Positions 10,845 to 19,230 of a stretch of 64,000 bases of DNA are shown here, in pieces. This DNA is from a virus, in the IMG/VR virus record IMGVR_UViG_3300046170_000274, positions 1-64,000 of that record. One strand, 5' to 3'. Position 1 is the stretch's first letter, and each line of letters begins with the position of its first letter. The translations under genes were made by a program, and so were the position numbers. The notes under the pieces are model-generated. The model was not told the DNA's origin and searched no databases. It saw only the letters and a list, made by a program, of their open reading frames with translations.

Positions 10845-11047
10845 TGAGAAAAAAAATGATGGGTGGCGGAATGTCAAACAGAGTAATGTATAAAGCAGGT
10901 TCTTCAAATCCAAAAGTAAGTAAAGCTGTTAAGAAAAAAATTAAAAAGAAAAGTAAATTTCCAGATCATTCTGGTGATGGTAAAATTACTCAGAAAGATA
11001 TTTTAATGGCTAAAGGTGTAATTCCAAAAACTAAGAGTAAAGCATAA
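10844..11047 (+). CDS. Small basic protein with EF-hand-like loop
   Basis: 67 residues. A Gly/Met-rich start (GGGMSNRVMYKAG) resembles the recurring virion GG motif; a lysine-rich stretch follows, then DHSGDGKITQKD, which has D, S, D, G, I and D at the calcium-loop positions 1, 3, 5, 6, 8 and 12. Its start overlaps the previous stop. Possibly a Ca-binding capsid-associated peptide; function unknown. Confidence 0.6.
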   Translation: MRKKMMGGGMSNRVMYKAGSSNPKVSKAVKKKIKKKSKFPDHSGDGKITQKDILMAKGVIPKTKSKA

Positions 11048-11256
11048 TGGCAAAACTTTGTGCAAAAGGAAAAGCAGCAGCGAAGCGTAAATTTAAAGTT
11101 TATCCTTCGGCGTACGCAAACATGTATGCATCAGGAGTTTGTTCAGGTAAAATAACACCAGGCGGTAAAAAAAATAAAAAAGCTTCTGGTGGTTTGATGA
11201 AACAAGAATTTCGTGTAGGTGGATTAGCTAGACGAAAGAGAATGAGCTGTGCGTAG
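11047..11256 (+). CDS. Small basic virion-cluster protein
   Basis: 69 residues, strongly basic, with Cys at several positions and a conserved-looking core KVYPSAYANMYASGVCSG, then ASGGLMKQEFRVGG, another GG-motif instance. I recognise the core as frequent in marine phages but know no function. It overlaps both neighbours by a few bases, so it is probably translationally coupled. Confidence 0.65.
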   Translation: MAKLCAKGKAAAKRKFKVYPSAYANMYASGVCSGKITPGGKKNKKASGGLMKQEFRVGGLARRKRMSCA

Positions 11257-11506
11257 AAATTTTTCAGATGGAGGTGGATTAAGAAAATGGGTAGCCGAGA
11301 AATGGGTAGACATTGGAGCACCGAAGAAAGACGGCAAGTATCAACCTTGCGGGAGAAGCAAAGGCTCGAAGAGGAAATATCCAAAATGCGTCCCACTTGC
11401 AAAAGCCACACGGATGACAAAAGGGCAAAAGGCGAGTGCTGTCAAACGAAAACGAGCAGCCGGTAATCCTGGCGGTAAACCAACTAACGTAAAAACATTT
11501 GCATAA
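11249..11506 (+). CDS. DUF5872-like small basic protein
   Basis: 85 residues. The core WVAEKWVDIGAPKKDGKYQP followed by CGRSKGSKRKYPKC resembles the DUF5872-type domain seen in marine phages and large viruses (name from memory). Lys/Arg-rich tail. The two Cys pairs might bind metal. It starts 8 bases inside the preceding gene. Confidence 0.6.
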   Translation: MRRNFSDGGGLRKWVAEKWVDIGAPKKDGKYQPCGRSKGSKRKYPKCVPLAKATRMTKGQKASAVKRKRAAGNPGGKPTNVKTFA

Positions 11507-11661
11507 TGAACTTAGAAAAAGATTTACAAAGATTAAAAAAAGAAAAACAGATGAAAGAATCTGCTATCGCACAACTTAGAAAAAGAAGCAAAGATTCTAA
11601 TGCTAGACCTAGAGCAGAAAAAAATATACTATCTAACAACCCAAATTTACAAAAAATATAA
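11506..11661 (+). CDS. Small charged helical protein, 51 residues
   Basis: The ATG overlaps the preceding TAA, and its own stop overlaps the next ATG. The sequence MNLEKDLQRLKKEKQMKESA is a predicted coiled coil. No known family; the tight overlaps at both ends support that it is a gene. Confidence 0.6.
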   Translation: MNLEKDLQRLKKEKQMKESAIAQLRKRSKDSNARPRAEKNILSNNPNLQKI

Positions 11662-11957
11662 TGAGAAAAAAAGAAAACCCTATTAGAAAAACTACTACAG
11701 GTAAGGGTGCAAATTATAGAAAAACAAAATCTGGAGCTGGAATGACAGCAAAAGGTGTAAGAGCTTACAGGGCAGCAAACCCTGGAAGTAAATTAAAAAC
11801 AGCCGTGACTGGTAAAGTGAAGCCAGGATCAAAAGCTGCTAATCGTAGGAAGTCATACTGCGCAAGATCACTTGGACAATTAAAAAGGTCATCAGCAAAA
11901 ACACGTAACGATCCTAACTCACGAATACGACAAGCACGGAGAAGATGGAAATGTTAA
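11661..11957 (+). CDS. DUF6321-like basic protein
   Basis: 98 residues, very basic. The pattern GMTAKGVRAYRAANPGSKLK, then GSKAANRRKSYCARSLGQ and DPNSRIRQARRRWKC, matches the family I know as DUF6321, found in marine phages and giant viruses. A nucleic-acid-binding or packaged role is plausible but unproven. Confidence 0.65.
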   Translation: MRKKENPIRKTTTGKGANYRKTKSGAGMTAKGVRAYRAANPGSKLKTAVTGKVKPGSKAANRRKSYCARSLGQLKRSSAKTRNDPNSRIRQARRRWKC

Positions 11958-12182
11958 ATGCAATTAGAAACGGTAATCAATAAAACTTTAAGATTCCTAG
12001 ATTCAAAAATAGAATCATTATCAATATCTGTAACGTCCGGTGGTGTTGACAATATGGAAAATTACAAGTATATAATAGGACAAATCAATGCACTGGAATC
12101 AGTGCGTCAGGAAATCTCTAACCTGCTAAACGATAAGGAGCACAATGAAGGAACAGTCATCGATATTAACACCAAACAATGA
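11958..12182 (+). CDS. Small helical protein, 74 residues
   Basis: MQLETVINKTLRFLDSKIES, mostly helical and acidic toward the end. It abuts the previous stop directly and overlaps the GroES-like start by 38 bases. Conserved position next to the chaperonin gene is the only functional hint. Confidence 0.6.
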   Translation: MQLETVINKTLRFLDSKIESLSISVTSGGVDNMENYKYIIGQINALESVRQEISNLLNDKEHNEGTVIDINTKQ

Positions 12183-12552
12183 TCTTATTGGTGTAAAAAA
12201 ATCAGAGAAAAAAGAAGAAGGAAAAATTCCTAAACCTACGGGTTGGAGAATAATGGTTTTACCTTTCAAGATGAAAGATAAAACTAAAGGTGGATTAGTA
12301 TTAGCCGAAACTACTTTAGAAAAGCAACAAGTTGCTTCTCAATGTGGTTTGGTTTTAGCTATGGGCCCACAATGTTATAAGGATAAGGAGAGATATCCTG
12401 AAGGCCCGTGGTGCAAGGTCAATGATTGGGTAATGTTTGCACGTTACGCCGGATCAAGGATCAAGATAGATGGTGGGGAAATTCGTCTGCTAAACGACGA
12501 TGAAGTGTTAGCAACAATCGATAGTCCAGAGGACATCTTGCATGAGTTCTAA
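12145..12552 (+). CDS. GroES-like co-chaperonin
   Basis: 135 residues with the Cpn10 fold signature: PTGWRIMVLPFKMKDKTKGG (the basic core plus a mobile loop), GLVLAMGPQCYKD, WCKVNDWVMFARYAGSRI and IRLLNDDEVLATID. Phage Cpn10 proteins such as T4 gp31 work with host GroEL to fold the capsid protein. Location just upstream of scaffold and capsid genes fits that. The N-terminal extension overlaps the previous gene. Confidence 0.85.
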   Translation: MKEQSSILTPNNDLIGVKKSEKKEEGKIPKPTGWRIMVLPFKMKDKTKGGLVLAETTLEKQQVASQCGLVLAMGPQCYKDKERYPEGPWCKVNDWVMFARYAGSRIKIDGGEIRLLNDDEVLATIDSPEDILHEF

Positions 12553-12570
12553 ACATAGGAAGGAGTAACT

Positions 12571-13561
12571 ATGCCAGAAGAAGAAAAAAAACTAGTACCT
12601 ATTGATACATCAGGACCTGATGCGGAAGTAGATATTGAAGAAGAAAAAGATGAATCCGTTATTGAAACGGAATCTTCAAATGAAGGAACAGAACAAGGAA
12701 CAGATAAAACATATGAAAATGAAAGAGAAACAAAGTTAGAAGAAGGCGGACAAGTACAAGAAGAAAAAGAAAAAAAGGATGATGAACAATTAGAAGACTA
12801 TAGTAAAGGTGTTCAATCTCGTATTGCAAAACTTACTCGTAAAATGAGAGAAGCCGAGCGAAGAGAAAAAGCTGCTTTAGAATATGCTAAAGCTGTTGAA
12901 GCAAAAAGACAAACTGTTGAAACTAAATTTACAAAAGTAAATGAAGATTATGTAAAACAGTTTGAAACTAGAGTACAATCTGGTTTAGAATCTGCGCAGA
13001 AAGAACTTGCAACTGCAATTGAAAATTCAGATGCTGTTGCACAAATAGAAGCTCAGAAAAAAGTTGCTGCTTTATCAATTGATGAAGCTAGACTTAATGC
13101 TTTAAAAGAACAACAATCAATAAAAAAAGAAGAACCTGCACCTAAATTATCTGATGCAGATAATCTTCCAAGTAGCACACCAAGTAGCTTACCTTCTCCA
13201 GATCCTAGAGCTGAAGATTGGGCTAGTAATAACTCATGGTTTGGTAAAAACAGAGCTATGACATTTACAGCCTTTGAAATACACAAGGATTTAGTGGAAA
13301 GAGAAGGTTTTGATCCTCAAACTGATGAATATTATGCGGAAGTTGATAAAAGAATAAGACTTGAATTTCCTCAAAATTTTGATACAAAGAGAATCACAAA
13401 CGTCTAAACCGACGCAAAAAGTTGCTTCTGTCAATCGTTCTACAACTAGACAAGGCAGAAAAACTGTGAGACTCACTTCATCACAAGTAGCGATAGCTAA
13501 AAAATTAGGAGTGCCACTTGAAGAATACGCAAAACAAATAAAACTCACGGAAGGAGCGTAA
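12571..13561 (+). CDS. Scaffold-like capsid assembly protein (one frameshift)
   Basis: An acidic N-terminus, a long coiled coil (about residues 70-190) and a Pro/Ser linker. The frame shifts near 13385-13395 into the C-terminal segment RKTVRLTSSQVAIAKKLGVP, which is typical of phage capsid-assembly scaffolds. A good site (AGGAAGGAG) precedes the ATG. The scaffold directs head assembly and is then removed. Role inferred from composition and from its position before the capsid gene. Confidence 0.7.
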
Positions 13562-13562
13562 A

Positions 13563-14021
13563 ATGGAAAAAGATAAAAACACTTCTCGTGCGAATTCAAC
13601 TAGGTCAAAAACTGAAAGACCAAAAGTTTGGGTTCCACCATCATCTCTAGATGCACCCCCTGCACCTGATGGATTCAGGTATAGATGGATAAGAGCTGAA
13701 GTTGTAGGCTTTCAGGACACTAAAAATATAACCGGAAGATTAAGAGAAGGTTATGAATTAGTGAGGGCTGAAGAAGTTGAAAACTCAGACGACTATCCCG
13801 TACTTGATGAAGGTAAATACAAGGGAGTGATTGGGGTTGGAGGCCTTCTTCTTGCGAAGGTACCTGAAGAGATCGCACAGCAACGTCAACAATATATGTC
13901 TGAAAGACATAAAGAACGTAACGAAGCCGTAAACAACGACCTTATGAGGGAGCAGGATAATAGGATGCCTATCAACGTTGATAGACAATCTCGTGTAACC
14001 TTCGGTGGTACTAAAAAGTAA
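13563..14021 (+). CDS. Head-cluster protein of unknown function
   Basis: 152 residues. Distinctive WVPPSSLDAPPAPDGFRYRW and GRLREGYELVRAEEVE, then an amphipathic C-terminal helix. It starts right after the scaffold stop, with GGAG in the overlap. I have seen this pattern in marine podovirus head modules; it is probably a minor head protein. Confidence 0.6.
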   Translation: MEKDKNTSRANSTRSKTERPKVWVPPSSLDAPPAPDGFRYRWIRAEVVGFQDTKNITGRLREGYELVRAEEVENSDDYPVLDEGKYKGVIGVGGLLLAKVPEEIAQQRQQYMSERHKERNEAVNNDLMREQDNRMPINVDRQSRVTFGGTKK

Positions 14022-14049
14022 TTTTTAAATCACTGAATTTTAATAAACC

Positions 14050-14076
14050 GTACTGGAGGCCCTTCGGGGCAGGTAC
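14050..14076 (+). terminator. GCCC-TTCG-GGGC hairpin upstream of the decoration-like gene
   Basis: GCCC (14059-14062) and GGGC (14067-14070) close a TTCG tetraloop, with outer GTAC arms at 14050 and 14073. There is no U-tract; the next ribosome-binding site follows directly. It could be a processing or stability element in the head-gene mRNA. Confidence 0.5.
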
Positions 14077-14092
14077 ATAAGGAGAAACAACT

Positions 14093-14653
14093 ATGGCAAA
14101 TAGAAACGAACAAGGTTTTGGTTTAGTTGCTGCAGGAACGCTAGGACAAACTCCAGCGACTTCTGGGCAAGGTAAATACAAAATCGATGCGGGTTATGCT
14201 ACCACTTTATTTCATGGTGGTTGTGTTGCTTCTGCTGCTGGTTACATTGTTAATGGTCAAACTGCAGCTGCGCCTGTACTTGGTGTCTTAAACGGCATTT
14301 TTTACAATGCAGCAACTACGTTGAAACCAACTTTTGCAAACCATTACGTACAAGTAACACCGGCAAACTCGGAAGATATCGATGCATTTGTATTCGATAA
14401 CCCTCAACAACAATATGTATGCGCAACTGATGATGCAGTAGCACAAGCAGGATATTTAGAGACGTATGACTTTAATACTTCTGCTGGTAGTACAACTACT
14501 GGTCAATCTACAGCAACTTTAAATATCGGAGTAACTGGAAATGATGATAAATCATGGAGATTACTAAGATCTGCTGAAGATCCTGAAAACGATGAAAATG
14601 CGGCTTTCAGATCTGTAGTAGTAGTTGCTAATCTAATTGAGCTACAATCGTAA
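14093..14653 (+). CDS. Putative head decoration protein
   Basis: 186 residues, beta-rich, Gly/Ala/Thr-rich (GFGLVAAGTLGQTPATSG). It has a strong AAGGAG site and sits directly before the capsid gene, the usual place of decoration or stabilising proteins. No catalytic motif. Assignment from position and composition. Confidence 0.55.
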   Translation: MANRNEQGFGLVAAGTLGQTPATSGQGKYKIDAGYATTLFHGGCVASAAGYIVNGQTAAAPVLGVLNGIFYNAATTLKPTFANHYVQVTPANSEDIDAFVFDNPQQQYVCATDDAVAQAGYLETYDFNTSAGSTTTGQSTATLNIGVTGNDDKSWRLLRSAEDPENDENAAFRSVVVVANLIELQS

Positions 14654-14674
14654 AGCTAGAATAGGAGAACAATA

Positions 14675-15577
14675 ATGGCAATATCACGATCACAACTAGT
14701 TAAAGAACTAGAGCCAGGTTTGAACGCACTGTTCGGCTTGGAATATAAACGTTATGAAAATCAGCATGCTGAAATTTATAACGAGGAATCATCTGACAGA
14801 GCTTTTGAAGAAGAAGTTATGTTATCTGGTTTCGCTAACGCACAAGTAAAAGGTGAAGGCTCTGGAGTTTCATTTGATGAAGCACAAGAAACTTTCACTG
14901 CTAGATACACTCACGAGACTGTAGCTTTAGCGTTCGCAATCACTGAAGAAGCGATTGAGGACAACTTGTATGATAGACTTGCGTCTAGATATACAAAAGC
15001 TTTAGCAAGATCTATGAGTAACGCTAAGCAAGTAAAAGCTGTTGAACCATTAATTAATGGTTTCACAACTTTCCAATCTGGTGACGGTGTTGCTTTAATG
15101 GCAACTAACCACCCGACTGTAGCAGGAACGTTCGCTAATGAATTAGCGACTTCTTCTGACTTAAACGAAACTTCATTAGAACAATCAATGATTGACATTG
15201 GTAAAATGACTGATGAAAGAGGTTTAAGAGTTGCAGCAAGAGGACTGAAAATGATCATTCCTTCTGAGCTACAATTTACAGCTGAAAGACTTATGAAGTC
15301 TCAAGGTAGAGTTGGAACAGCTGATAACGATATCAATGCAATCGTATCTATGGGTATGGTTCCTCAAGGTTATAGAGTGAACAACTACCTAACAGATTCA
15401 GATGCGTTCTATATCTTAACAGACGTGCCTAACGGTATGAAAATGTTCAACAGAGCACCATTGAAAACTGCAATGGAAGGCGACTTTGACACTGGTAACG
15501 TAAGATACAAAGCTAGAGAAAGATACTCTTTCGGAGTTTCTGACCCTAGAGGTATTTTTGGTTCGCCAGGAGCGTAA
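14675..15577 (+). CDS. Major capsid protein (Mu gpT-like)
   Basis: 300 residues with an HK97-fold capsid pattern: an N-terminal helix (LVKELEPGLNALFGLEYKRY), an E-loop region (GVSFDEAQETFTARYTHETV), ALAFAITEEAIEDNLYDRLA, and a C-terminal KARERYSFGVSDPRGIFGSP. These resemble the Mu gpT-type major head subunit. Strong AGGAG site; followed by a terminator-like hairpin, as expected for a highly expressed gene. No frameshift. Confidence 0.85.
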   Translation: MAISRSQLVKELEPGLNALFGLEYKRYENQHAEIYNEESSDRAFEEEVMLSGFANAQVKGEGSGVSFDEAQETFTARYTHETVALAFAITEEAIEDNLYDRLASRYTKALARSMSNAKQVKAVEPLINGFTTFQSGDGVALMATNHPTVAGTFANELATSSDLNETSLEQSMIDIGKMTDERGLRVAARGLKMIIPSELQFTAERLMKSQGRVGTADNDINAIVSMGMVPQGYRVNNYLTDSDAFYILTDVPNGMKMFNRAPLKTAMEGDFDTGNVRYKARERYSFGVSDPRGIFGSPGA

Positions 15578-15589
15578 TCAATAATTTTT

Positions 15590-15612
15590 GTGGCGGGACA
15601 CAGTCTCGCCAC
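15590..15612 (+). terminator. Hairpin after major capsid gene
   Basis: GTGGCGGGA (15590-15598) pairs with TCTCGCCAC (15604-15612) over a 5-nt loop with one G-U pair. It lies 13 bases after the capsid stop. Only a short AATTT follows, so termination may be partial. Confidence 0.65.
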
Positions 15613-15637
15613 AATTTACAAATAGAAAGACAAAACC

Positions 15638-15895
15638 ATGACAAAATTTATAGTAAACATTTGGGCGTATAATCATCACGCTAAATTTAAAGTAGAATCA
15701 GAAGATTCCCCAACTGACCTTGAAAAATCTATCCTTGACAAACTTGGAGAAAACAGTATAGTTTGGGAAAACCTTGGAAATAGTTATAATGACAAGGTAA
15801 ATAGAATAACCTATGAGGAGGTTATAGATGATACAAGACCTATACAAAGCAAAAAGGTCCTTGGAGTTGAAGTGGGAACAGGAGCATCTAGATAA
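15638..15895 (+). CDS. Small acidic protein, 85 residues
   Basis: MTKFIVNIWAYNHHAKFKVE; a mixed alpha/beta small protein with an AGAAAG site. Its end overlaps the next gene by 68 bases in another frame, unusually long, so the distal part could reflect an indel. Unknown function. Confidence 0.5.
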   Translation: MTKFIVNIWAYNHHAKFKVESEDSPTDLEKSILDKLGENSIVWENLGNSYNDKVNRITYEEVIDDTRPIQSKKVLGVEVGTGASR

Positions 15896-16037
15896 TAATA
15901 GATACACTCTTGAGATGGTCAGAATCGATGACAAAGTAAAACAAATCATCACTGACATTAAGCTGGAAGAAGCAGCAATTGCCCATAGACAGAACAATGT
16001 TGAAAGTTCTGCTCCAGAAGTTTCAGTAGCTACTTAA
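15828..16037 (+). CDS. Small helical protein, 69 residues
   Basis: ATG preceded by GAGGAGG at a good distance. MIQDLYKAKRSLELKWEQEH and onward is a predicted coiled coil; the tail is Ser/Ala/Val-rich. It overlaps the preceding frame. Unknown; possibly a head-completion factor. Confidence 0.55.
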   Translation: MIQDLYKAKRSLELKWEQEHLDNNRYTLEMVRIDDKVKQIITDIKLEEAAIAHRQNNVESSAPEVSVAT

Positions 16038-16085
16038 TAAAAAGCTACATCGTTGGAAAAAATCCACTCCACACTACAGGCTCTC

Positions 16086-16199
16086 TTGCACTCTACTAAA
16101 AACTAGTATATAGTTTTATTACTATATAAATTAATTAGAACATAGACGTGTATAGTCGACGGCCTAGAGACTATGTTCGGAAACTAGGAGGATATAATT
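16086..16199 (+). promoter_or_regulatory. Promoter-like element and structured leader
   Basis: TTGCAC (16086-16091), a 17-nt spacer and TATAGT (16109-16114) form a weak -35 with a good -10. Downstream, GAACATAG (16138) can pair with CTATGTTC (16171), or ATAGTC (16152) with GACTAT (16169); the two hairpins share bases and exclude each other. A strong AGGAGG follows. This 160-nt gap is large for this genome and precedes highly expressed structural genes. Confidence 0.4.
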
Positions 16200-16682
16200 A
16201 TGGCAAATACTACATTTACAGGACCGGTACGATCAGAAAACGGTTTTGAAGTAATAACTAAAAACACATCAACAGGTGCTCTTACATCTACAATGAGTCT
16301 TAAAGAGTTCACTGCAACTATTACAGTTGCTAATGGTGATACTACAGGAAAAGAAACTTCTATTCAAATTCCTACAAACTTTATTCCATTGGGAATTGGT
16401 GTCGTAGTAACTACAGCTGCAGTTAACGCTGTTAACTTAGTTGACATTGGAACAGATGCTGACACAGACGGTTATGTTGACGGAGCTTCTTTAGCTCTTA
16501 ACACAACTGGTTGGAAAGGTTTCTTAGGATGCAATGGTGCACTAGGTATGTCTGGTTTTGCACCAGGAGTAGCTGGTTTAGCTGGAGACGAAGTTGAGTT
16601 GGTTGTTTCAGGTGATCCAGGTGGAGATACTGTAATCGTTCTAAAAATATTTGGAATTGATTCAACATCTGACACACAATAA
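16200..16682 (+). CDS. Putative virion surface/decoration protein
   Basis: 160 residues, beta-rich and acidic (TGPVRSENGFEVITKNTSTG; VVTTAAVNAVNLVDIGTDAD). It is framed by a structured leader and a strong terminator, so it is transcribed as a discrete, probably abundant unit. It may coat the head or tail; no family recognised with certainty. Confidence 0.5.
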   Translation: MANTTFTGPVRSENGFEVITKNTSTGALTSTMSLKEFTATITVANGDTTGKETSIQIPTNFIPLGIGVVVTTAAVNAVNLVDIGTDADTDGYVDGASLALNTTGWKGFLGCNGALGMSGFAPGVAGLAGDEVELVVSGDPGGDTVIVLKIFGIDSTSDTQ

Positions 16683-16693
16683 TAAATAATTAG

Positions 16694-16713
16694 TGTGGGG
16701 CTTCGGCCCCACA
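16694..16713 (+). terminator. Strong TTCG-loop terminator
   Basis: TGTGGGGC (16694-16701) and GCCCCACA (16706-16713) form a perfect 8-bp stem with a TTCG tetraloop, followed by TGTTAATTTTA. Clear intrinsic-type hairpin between two structural genes. Confidence 0.75.
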
Positions 16714-16738
16714 TGTTAATTTTAACGGAGAAAACAAT

Positions 16739-17029
16739 ATGTCATCAGACCAAAAATTTACAACACTTACAGCTGACGGACAGGTTAAAACTGCTTCAGG
16801 AGGATCTACTAATATTGGTCCTGCTAGAGTTACATACATTCAAGCTACAGGAGTTACAAATATAAAACTTTATGATGCAGCGACTGCATCTGGAGCCATT
16901 GTGTTTGAATCTACTTTTGGGAGTGAAGGATTAGATATGTATATGCCTGGAAACGGAATTAGATGCAGAACTGGAATATATTTAGATTTAACTAATACGA
17001 CATCGGTTACTATCGGTTACACTGGCTAG
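16739..17029 (+). CDS. Small beta-rich structural protein
   Basis: 96 residues, SSDQKFTTLTADGQVKTASG; Gly/Thr-rich with regular strands. GGAG site 10 bases upstream. Probably a minor virion protein by location. Confidence 0.5.
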   Translation: MSSDQKFTTLTADGQVKTASGGSTNIGPARVTYIQATGVTNIKLYDAATASGAIVFESTFGSEGLDMYMPGNGIRCRTGIYLDLTNTTSVTIGYTG

Positions 17030-17037
17030 GAGGTTAA

Positions 17038-17787
17038 ATGGCTAACACTACCTCTGGAACAACTACATTTGATAAAACTTTTTCTATTGATGAAATAGTA
17101 GAAGAAGCTTTTGAAAGATTAGGTATTGAACAAGTATCTGGTTATCAATTAAAAACTTCTAGAAGATCATTAAATATAATGCTTCAAGAGTGGGGCAACA
17201 GAGGAATTCATTATTGGGAAATAGGAGAACTTGATCTTGATTTAATTGAAGGACAAGCAGAATATAAATTTTTTAGATCTAGTGATGATGGTACAAGTGC
17301 TACATCAAATCCAAATGGGGTATATGGAATATCCGATGTCCTTGAAGCACAATTAAGATCTAATAGAACTCAAACAACTCAATCAGATAGTCCGATGACA
17401 AAAGTAGATAGATCTTCTTATGCAGGTTTTTCTAATAAGTTATCTAAAGGCACACCTAATCAATATTGGGTACAAAGATTTATTGATCATATTAGTATTA
17501 ATGTTTACCCTACACCTGATTCAACTAATGCGGCTAAAGATATGCATTTTTACTATATCAAAAGAATTCAAGACATAGGTGCTTACACTAACGCAACTGA
17601 TATGCCTTTTAGATTTATACCTTGTATGGTTTCTGGTTTATCTTATTATTTATCAATGAAATATGCTCCACAATTAACACAACAAATGAAATTATTATAT
17701 GAAGATGAATTTCAAAGAGCATTACAAGAAGATGGTTCAGCTTCTAGCACTTATATTACACCAAAAGTTTATTACCCAGGAGTATAA
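17038..17787 (+). CDS. Head-to-tail adaptor (P22 gp4-like)
   Basis: 249 residues beginning with a helical region (FDKTFSIDEIVEEAFERLGI, then SGYQLKTSRRSLNIMLQEWG), a beta insertion and a C-terminal helical bundle (SGLSYYLSMKYAPQLTQQMK). This is the usual pattern of the first adaptor ring bound to the portal in podoviruses. AGGAGG site. Assigned by pattern and order. Confidence 0.6.
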   Translation: MANTTSGTTTFDKTFSIDEIVEEAFERLGIEQVSGYQLKTSRRSLNIMLQEWGNRGIHYWEIGELDLDLIEGQAEYKFFRSSDDGTSATSNPNGVYGISDVLEAQLRSNRTQTTQSDSPMTKVDRSSYAGFSNKLSKGTPNQYWVQRFIDHISINVYPTPDSTNAAKDMHFYYIKRIQDIGAYTNATDMPFRFIPCMVSGLSYYLSMKYAPQLTQQMKLLYEDEFQRALQEDGSASSTYITPKVYYPGV

Positions 17788-18389
17788 TGTCAAAATACGC
17801 ATCAGGAAAACATTCAAAAGCAATTTCTGATAGATCAGGAATGCAGTTTCCATGGAGAGAAATGGTTAGAGAATGGAATGGAGCTTTAGTTCATTTTTCT
17901 GAATTTGAACCTAAGCAACCACAATTAGAACCTAAACCATATGGTTCTGATGGTATTGCACTAAGTCAAGTTAGAGTAGATAGAACAGAACCTATTACAA
18001 CTGTAATGATACCAGAAAATGGTTTTAAAACCTACCAAGCAGGATCAAGTATTATAAATGTAAATGTGCCAGGACATGGTTTAACAAATGGTACAACATA
18101 TTTATTTAGAGGTGCACCAACAATTTCACCTGGAACAGGAACTTCAACTAATCCTGTATTTGCTTATGCATCAATTCCAGACTTTGATGGAATAACAGGA
18201 GCACAAATAGGACAAGGATCAGGATATGCAATCACAACAGGTCTTTATGATAATGGTGCAAGAGTTACAACAGATTATGCTTTATCTAATTTCTTCTTCT
18301 TTACAGTGAATTCGGATACTGCTACAACAGGAAATATTAAAGGAGGAGGCTACGGTTGTTCCGTTGGGCCTATAACAATAAGCGCATGA
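17787..18389 (+). CDS. Conserved tail/neck structural protein
   Basis: 200 residues. The N-terminus (SKYASGKHSKAISDRSGMQF; WREMVREWNGALVHFSEF) is a pattern I associate with neck genes of marine phages; the C-terminus is Gly/Thr-rich beta. Starts on the previous stop. Exact role unknown. Confidence 0.55.
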   Translation: MSKYASGKHSKAISDRSGMQFPWREMVREWNGALVHFSEFEPKQPQLEPKPYGSDGIALSQVRVDRTEPITTVMIPENGFKTYQAGSSIINVNVPGHGLTNGTTYLFRGAPTISPGTGTSTNPVFAYASIPDFDGITGAQIGQGSGYAITTGLYDNGARVTTDYALSNFFFFTVNSDTATTGNIKGGGYGCSVGPITISA

Positions 18390-18520
18390 TAACACATTTT
18401 TTAAATTGGATTAAAGCTATATTTACACCCAAAAAACAAGATCCTCATCTTGAAATGTATGAACCAAGAAATGATAAAGTAGAAAAAATACGTAGAAAAT
18501 ATGGAGGAGATTCTAAGTAA
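18386..18520 (+). CDS. Small protein with N-terminal hydrophobic segment, 44 residues
   Basis: ATGA overlap with the previous stop, and its stop overlaps the next ATG. MITHFLNWIKAIFTPKKQ is amphipathic/hydrophobic; the tail is charged. The double overlap supports coding. Unknown. Confidence 0.5.
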   Translation: MITHFLNWIKAIFTPKKQDPHLEMYEPRNDKVEKIRRKYGGDSK

Positions 18521-19212
18521 TGGCCTACACTTTAGCTAATTTACAAGACGATATTAGAAATTATACTGAAGTAGATAGTGGAGTTTTATCTAATACAATA
18601 TTAGACACCATTATTAAAAATGCAGAAAATAAAATTTATAGAGAAGCAGATAGTGACGACAATAGATTTTATGCAACATCTGCTTTAGTAAGTGGAAATA
18701 GATATGTAACTATTCCAACTGATTTAAGATTTATTAGATATGTTCAATTAACAGATTCTAATGGTAAACAAACTTTTTTAGAAAAAAAAGATACTAGTTA
18801 TATGGCTACTTTTTATGATACTCCAGGAACTGCTTCTGGAATACCAAAATATTATGGTAATTGGGATGCTGAATTTTGGGTTGTAGCACCTACTCCAAAT
18901 GCTCAATTTTCAATAACTTTGGCTTATGTAAAACAACCTATTAGTATAACAAGCACCACACAACCAACTACAGCAAATCCAGCATCAACAATTGGAACTT
19001 ATACAAGTAATAAATATCAAGATTTACTTTTATATGGATGTCTGGTAGAAGCATATGGATACTTGAAAGGTCCTGTAGATATGCTACAATACTATACTCA
19101 AGCATATGAAAAAGCTTTACAATCGTATGCGATCGAACAACAAGGTCGTAGACGCCGAGACGAATATCAAGATGGTGTTATTCGTACTCCTTTAAAATCA
19201 CCGTCACCGTAA
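18520..19212 (+). CDS. Adaptor protein (SU10-adaptor-like)
   Basis: 230 residues: MAYTLANLQDDIRNYTEVDS, IIKNAENKIYREADSDDN, a beta middle (FIRYVQLTDSNGKQTFL), and a C-terminal helix (YEKALQSYAIEQQGRRRRDE). This fits the phage adaptor family first seen in phiSU10-like podoviruses, which joins portal and nozzle. Overlaps the preceding stop by one base. Confidence 0.65.
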   Translation: MAYTLANLQDDIRNYTEVDSGVLSNTILDTIIKNAENKIYREADSDDNRFYATSALVSGNRYVTIPTDLRFIRYVQLTDSNGKQTFLEKKDTSYMATFYDTPGTASGIPKYYGNWDAEFWVVAPTPNAQFSITLAYVKQPISITSTTQPTTANPASTIGTYTSNKYQDLLLYGCLVEAYGYLKGPVDMLQYYTQAYEKALQSYAIEQQGRRRRDEYQDGVIRTPLKSPSP

Positions 19213-19230
19213 ATTTAAGGAGAAAACAAT

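Noticed and set aside
16040-16200. tRNA gene in the structured gap
   Set aside because: No acceptor stem, T-loop consensus or anticodon arm can be drawn; only two alternative hairpins.
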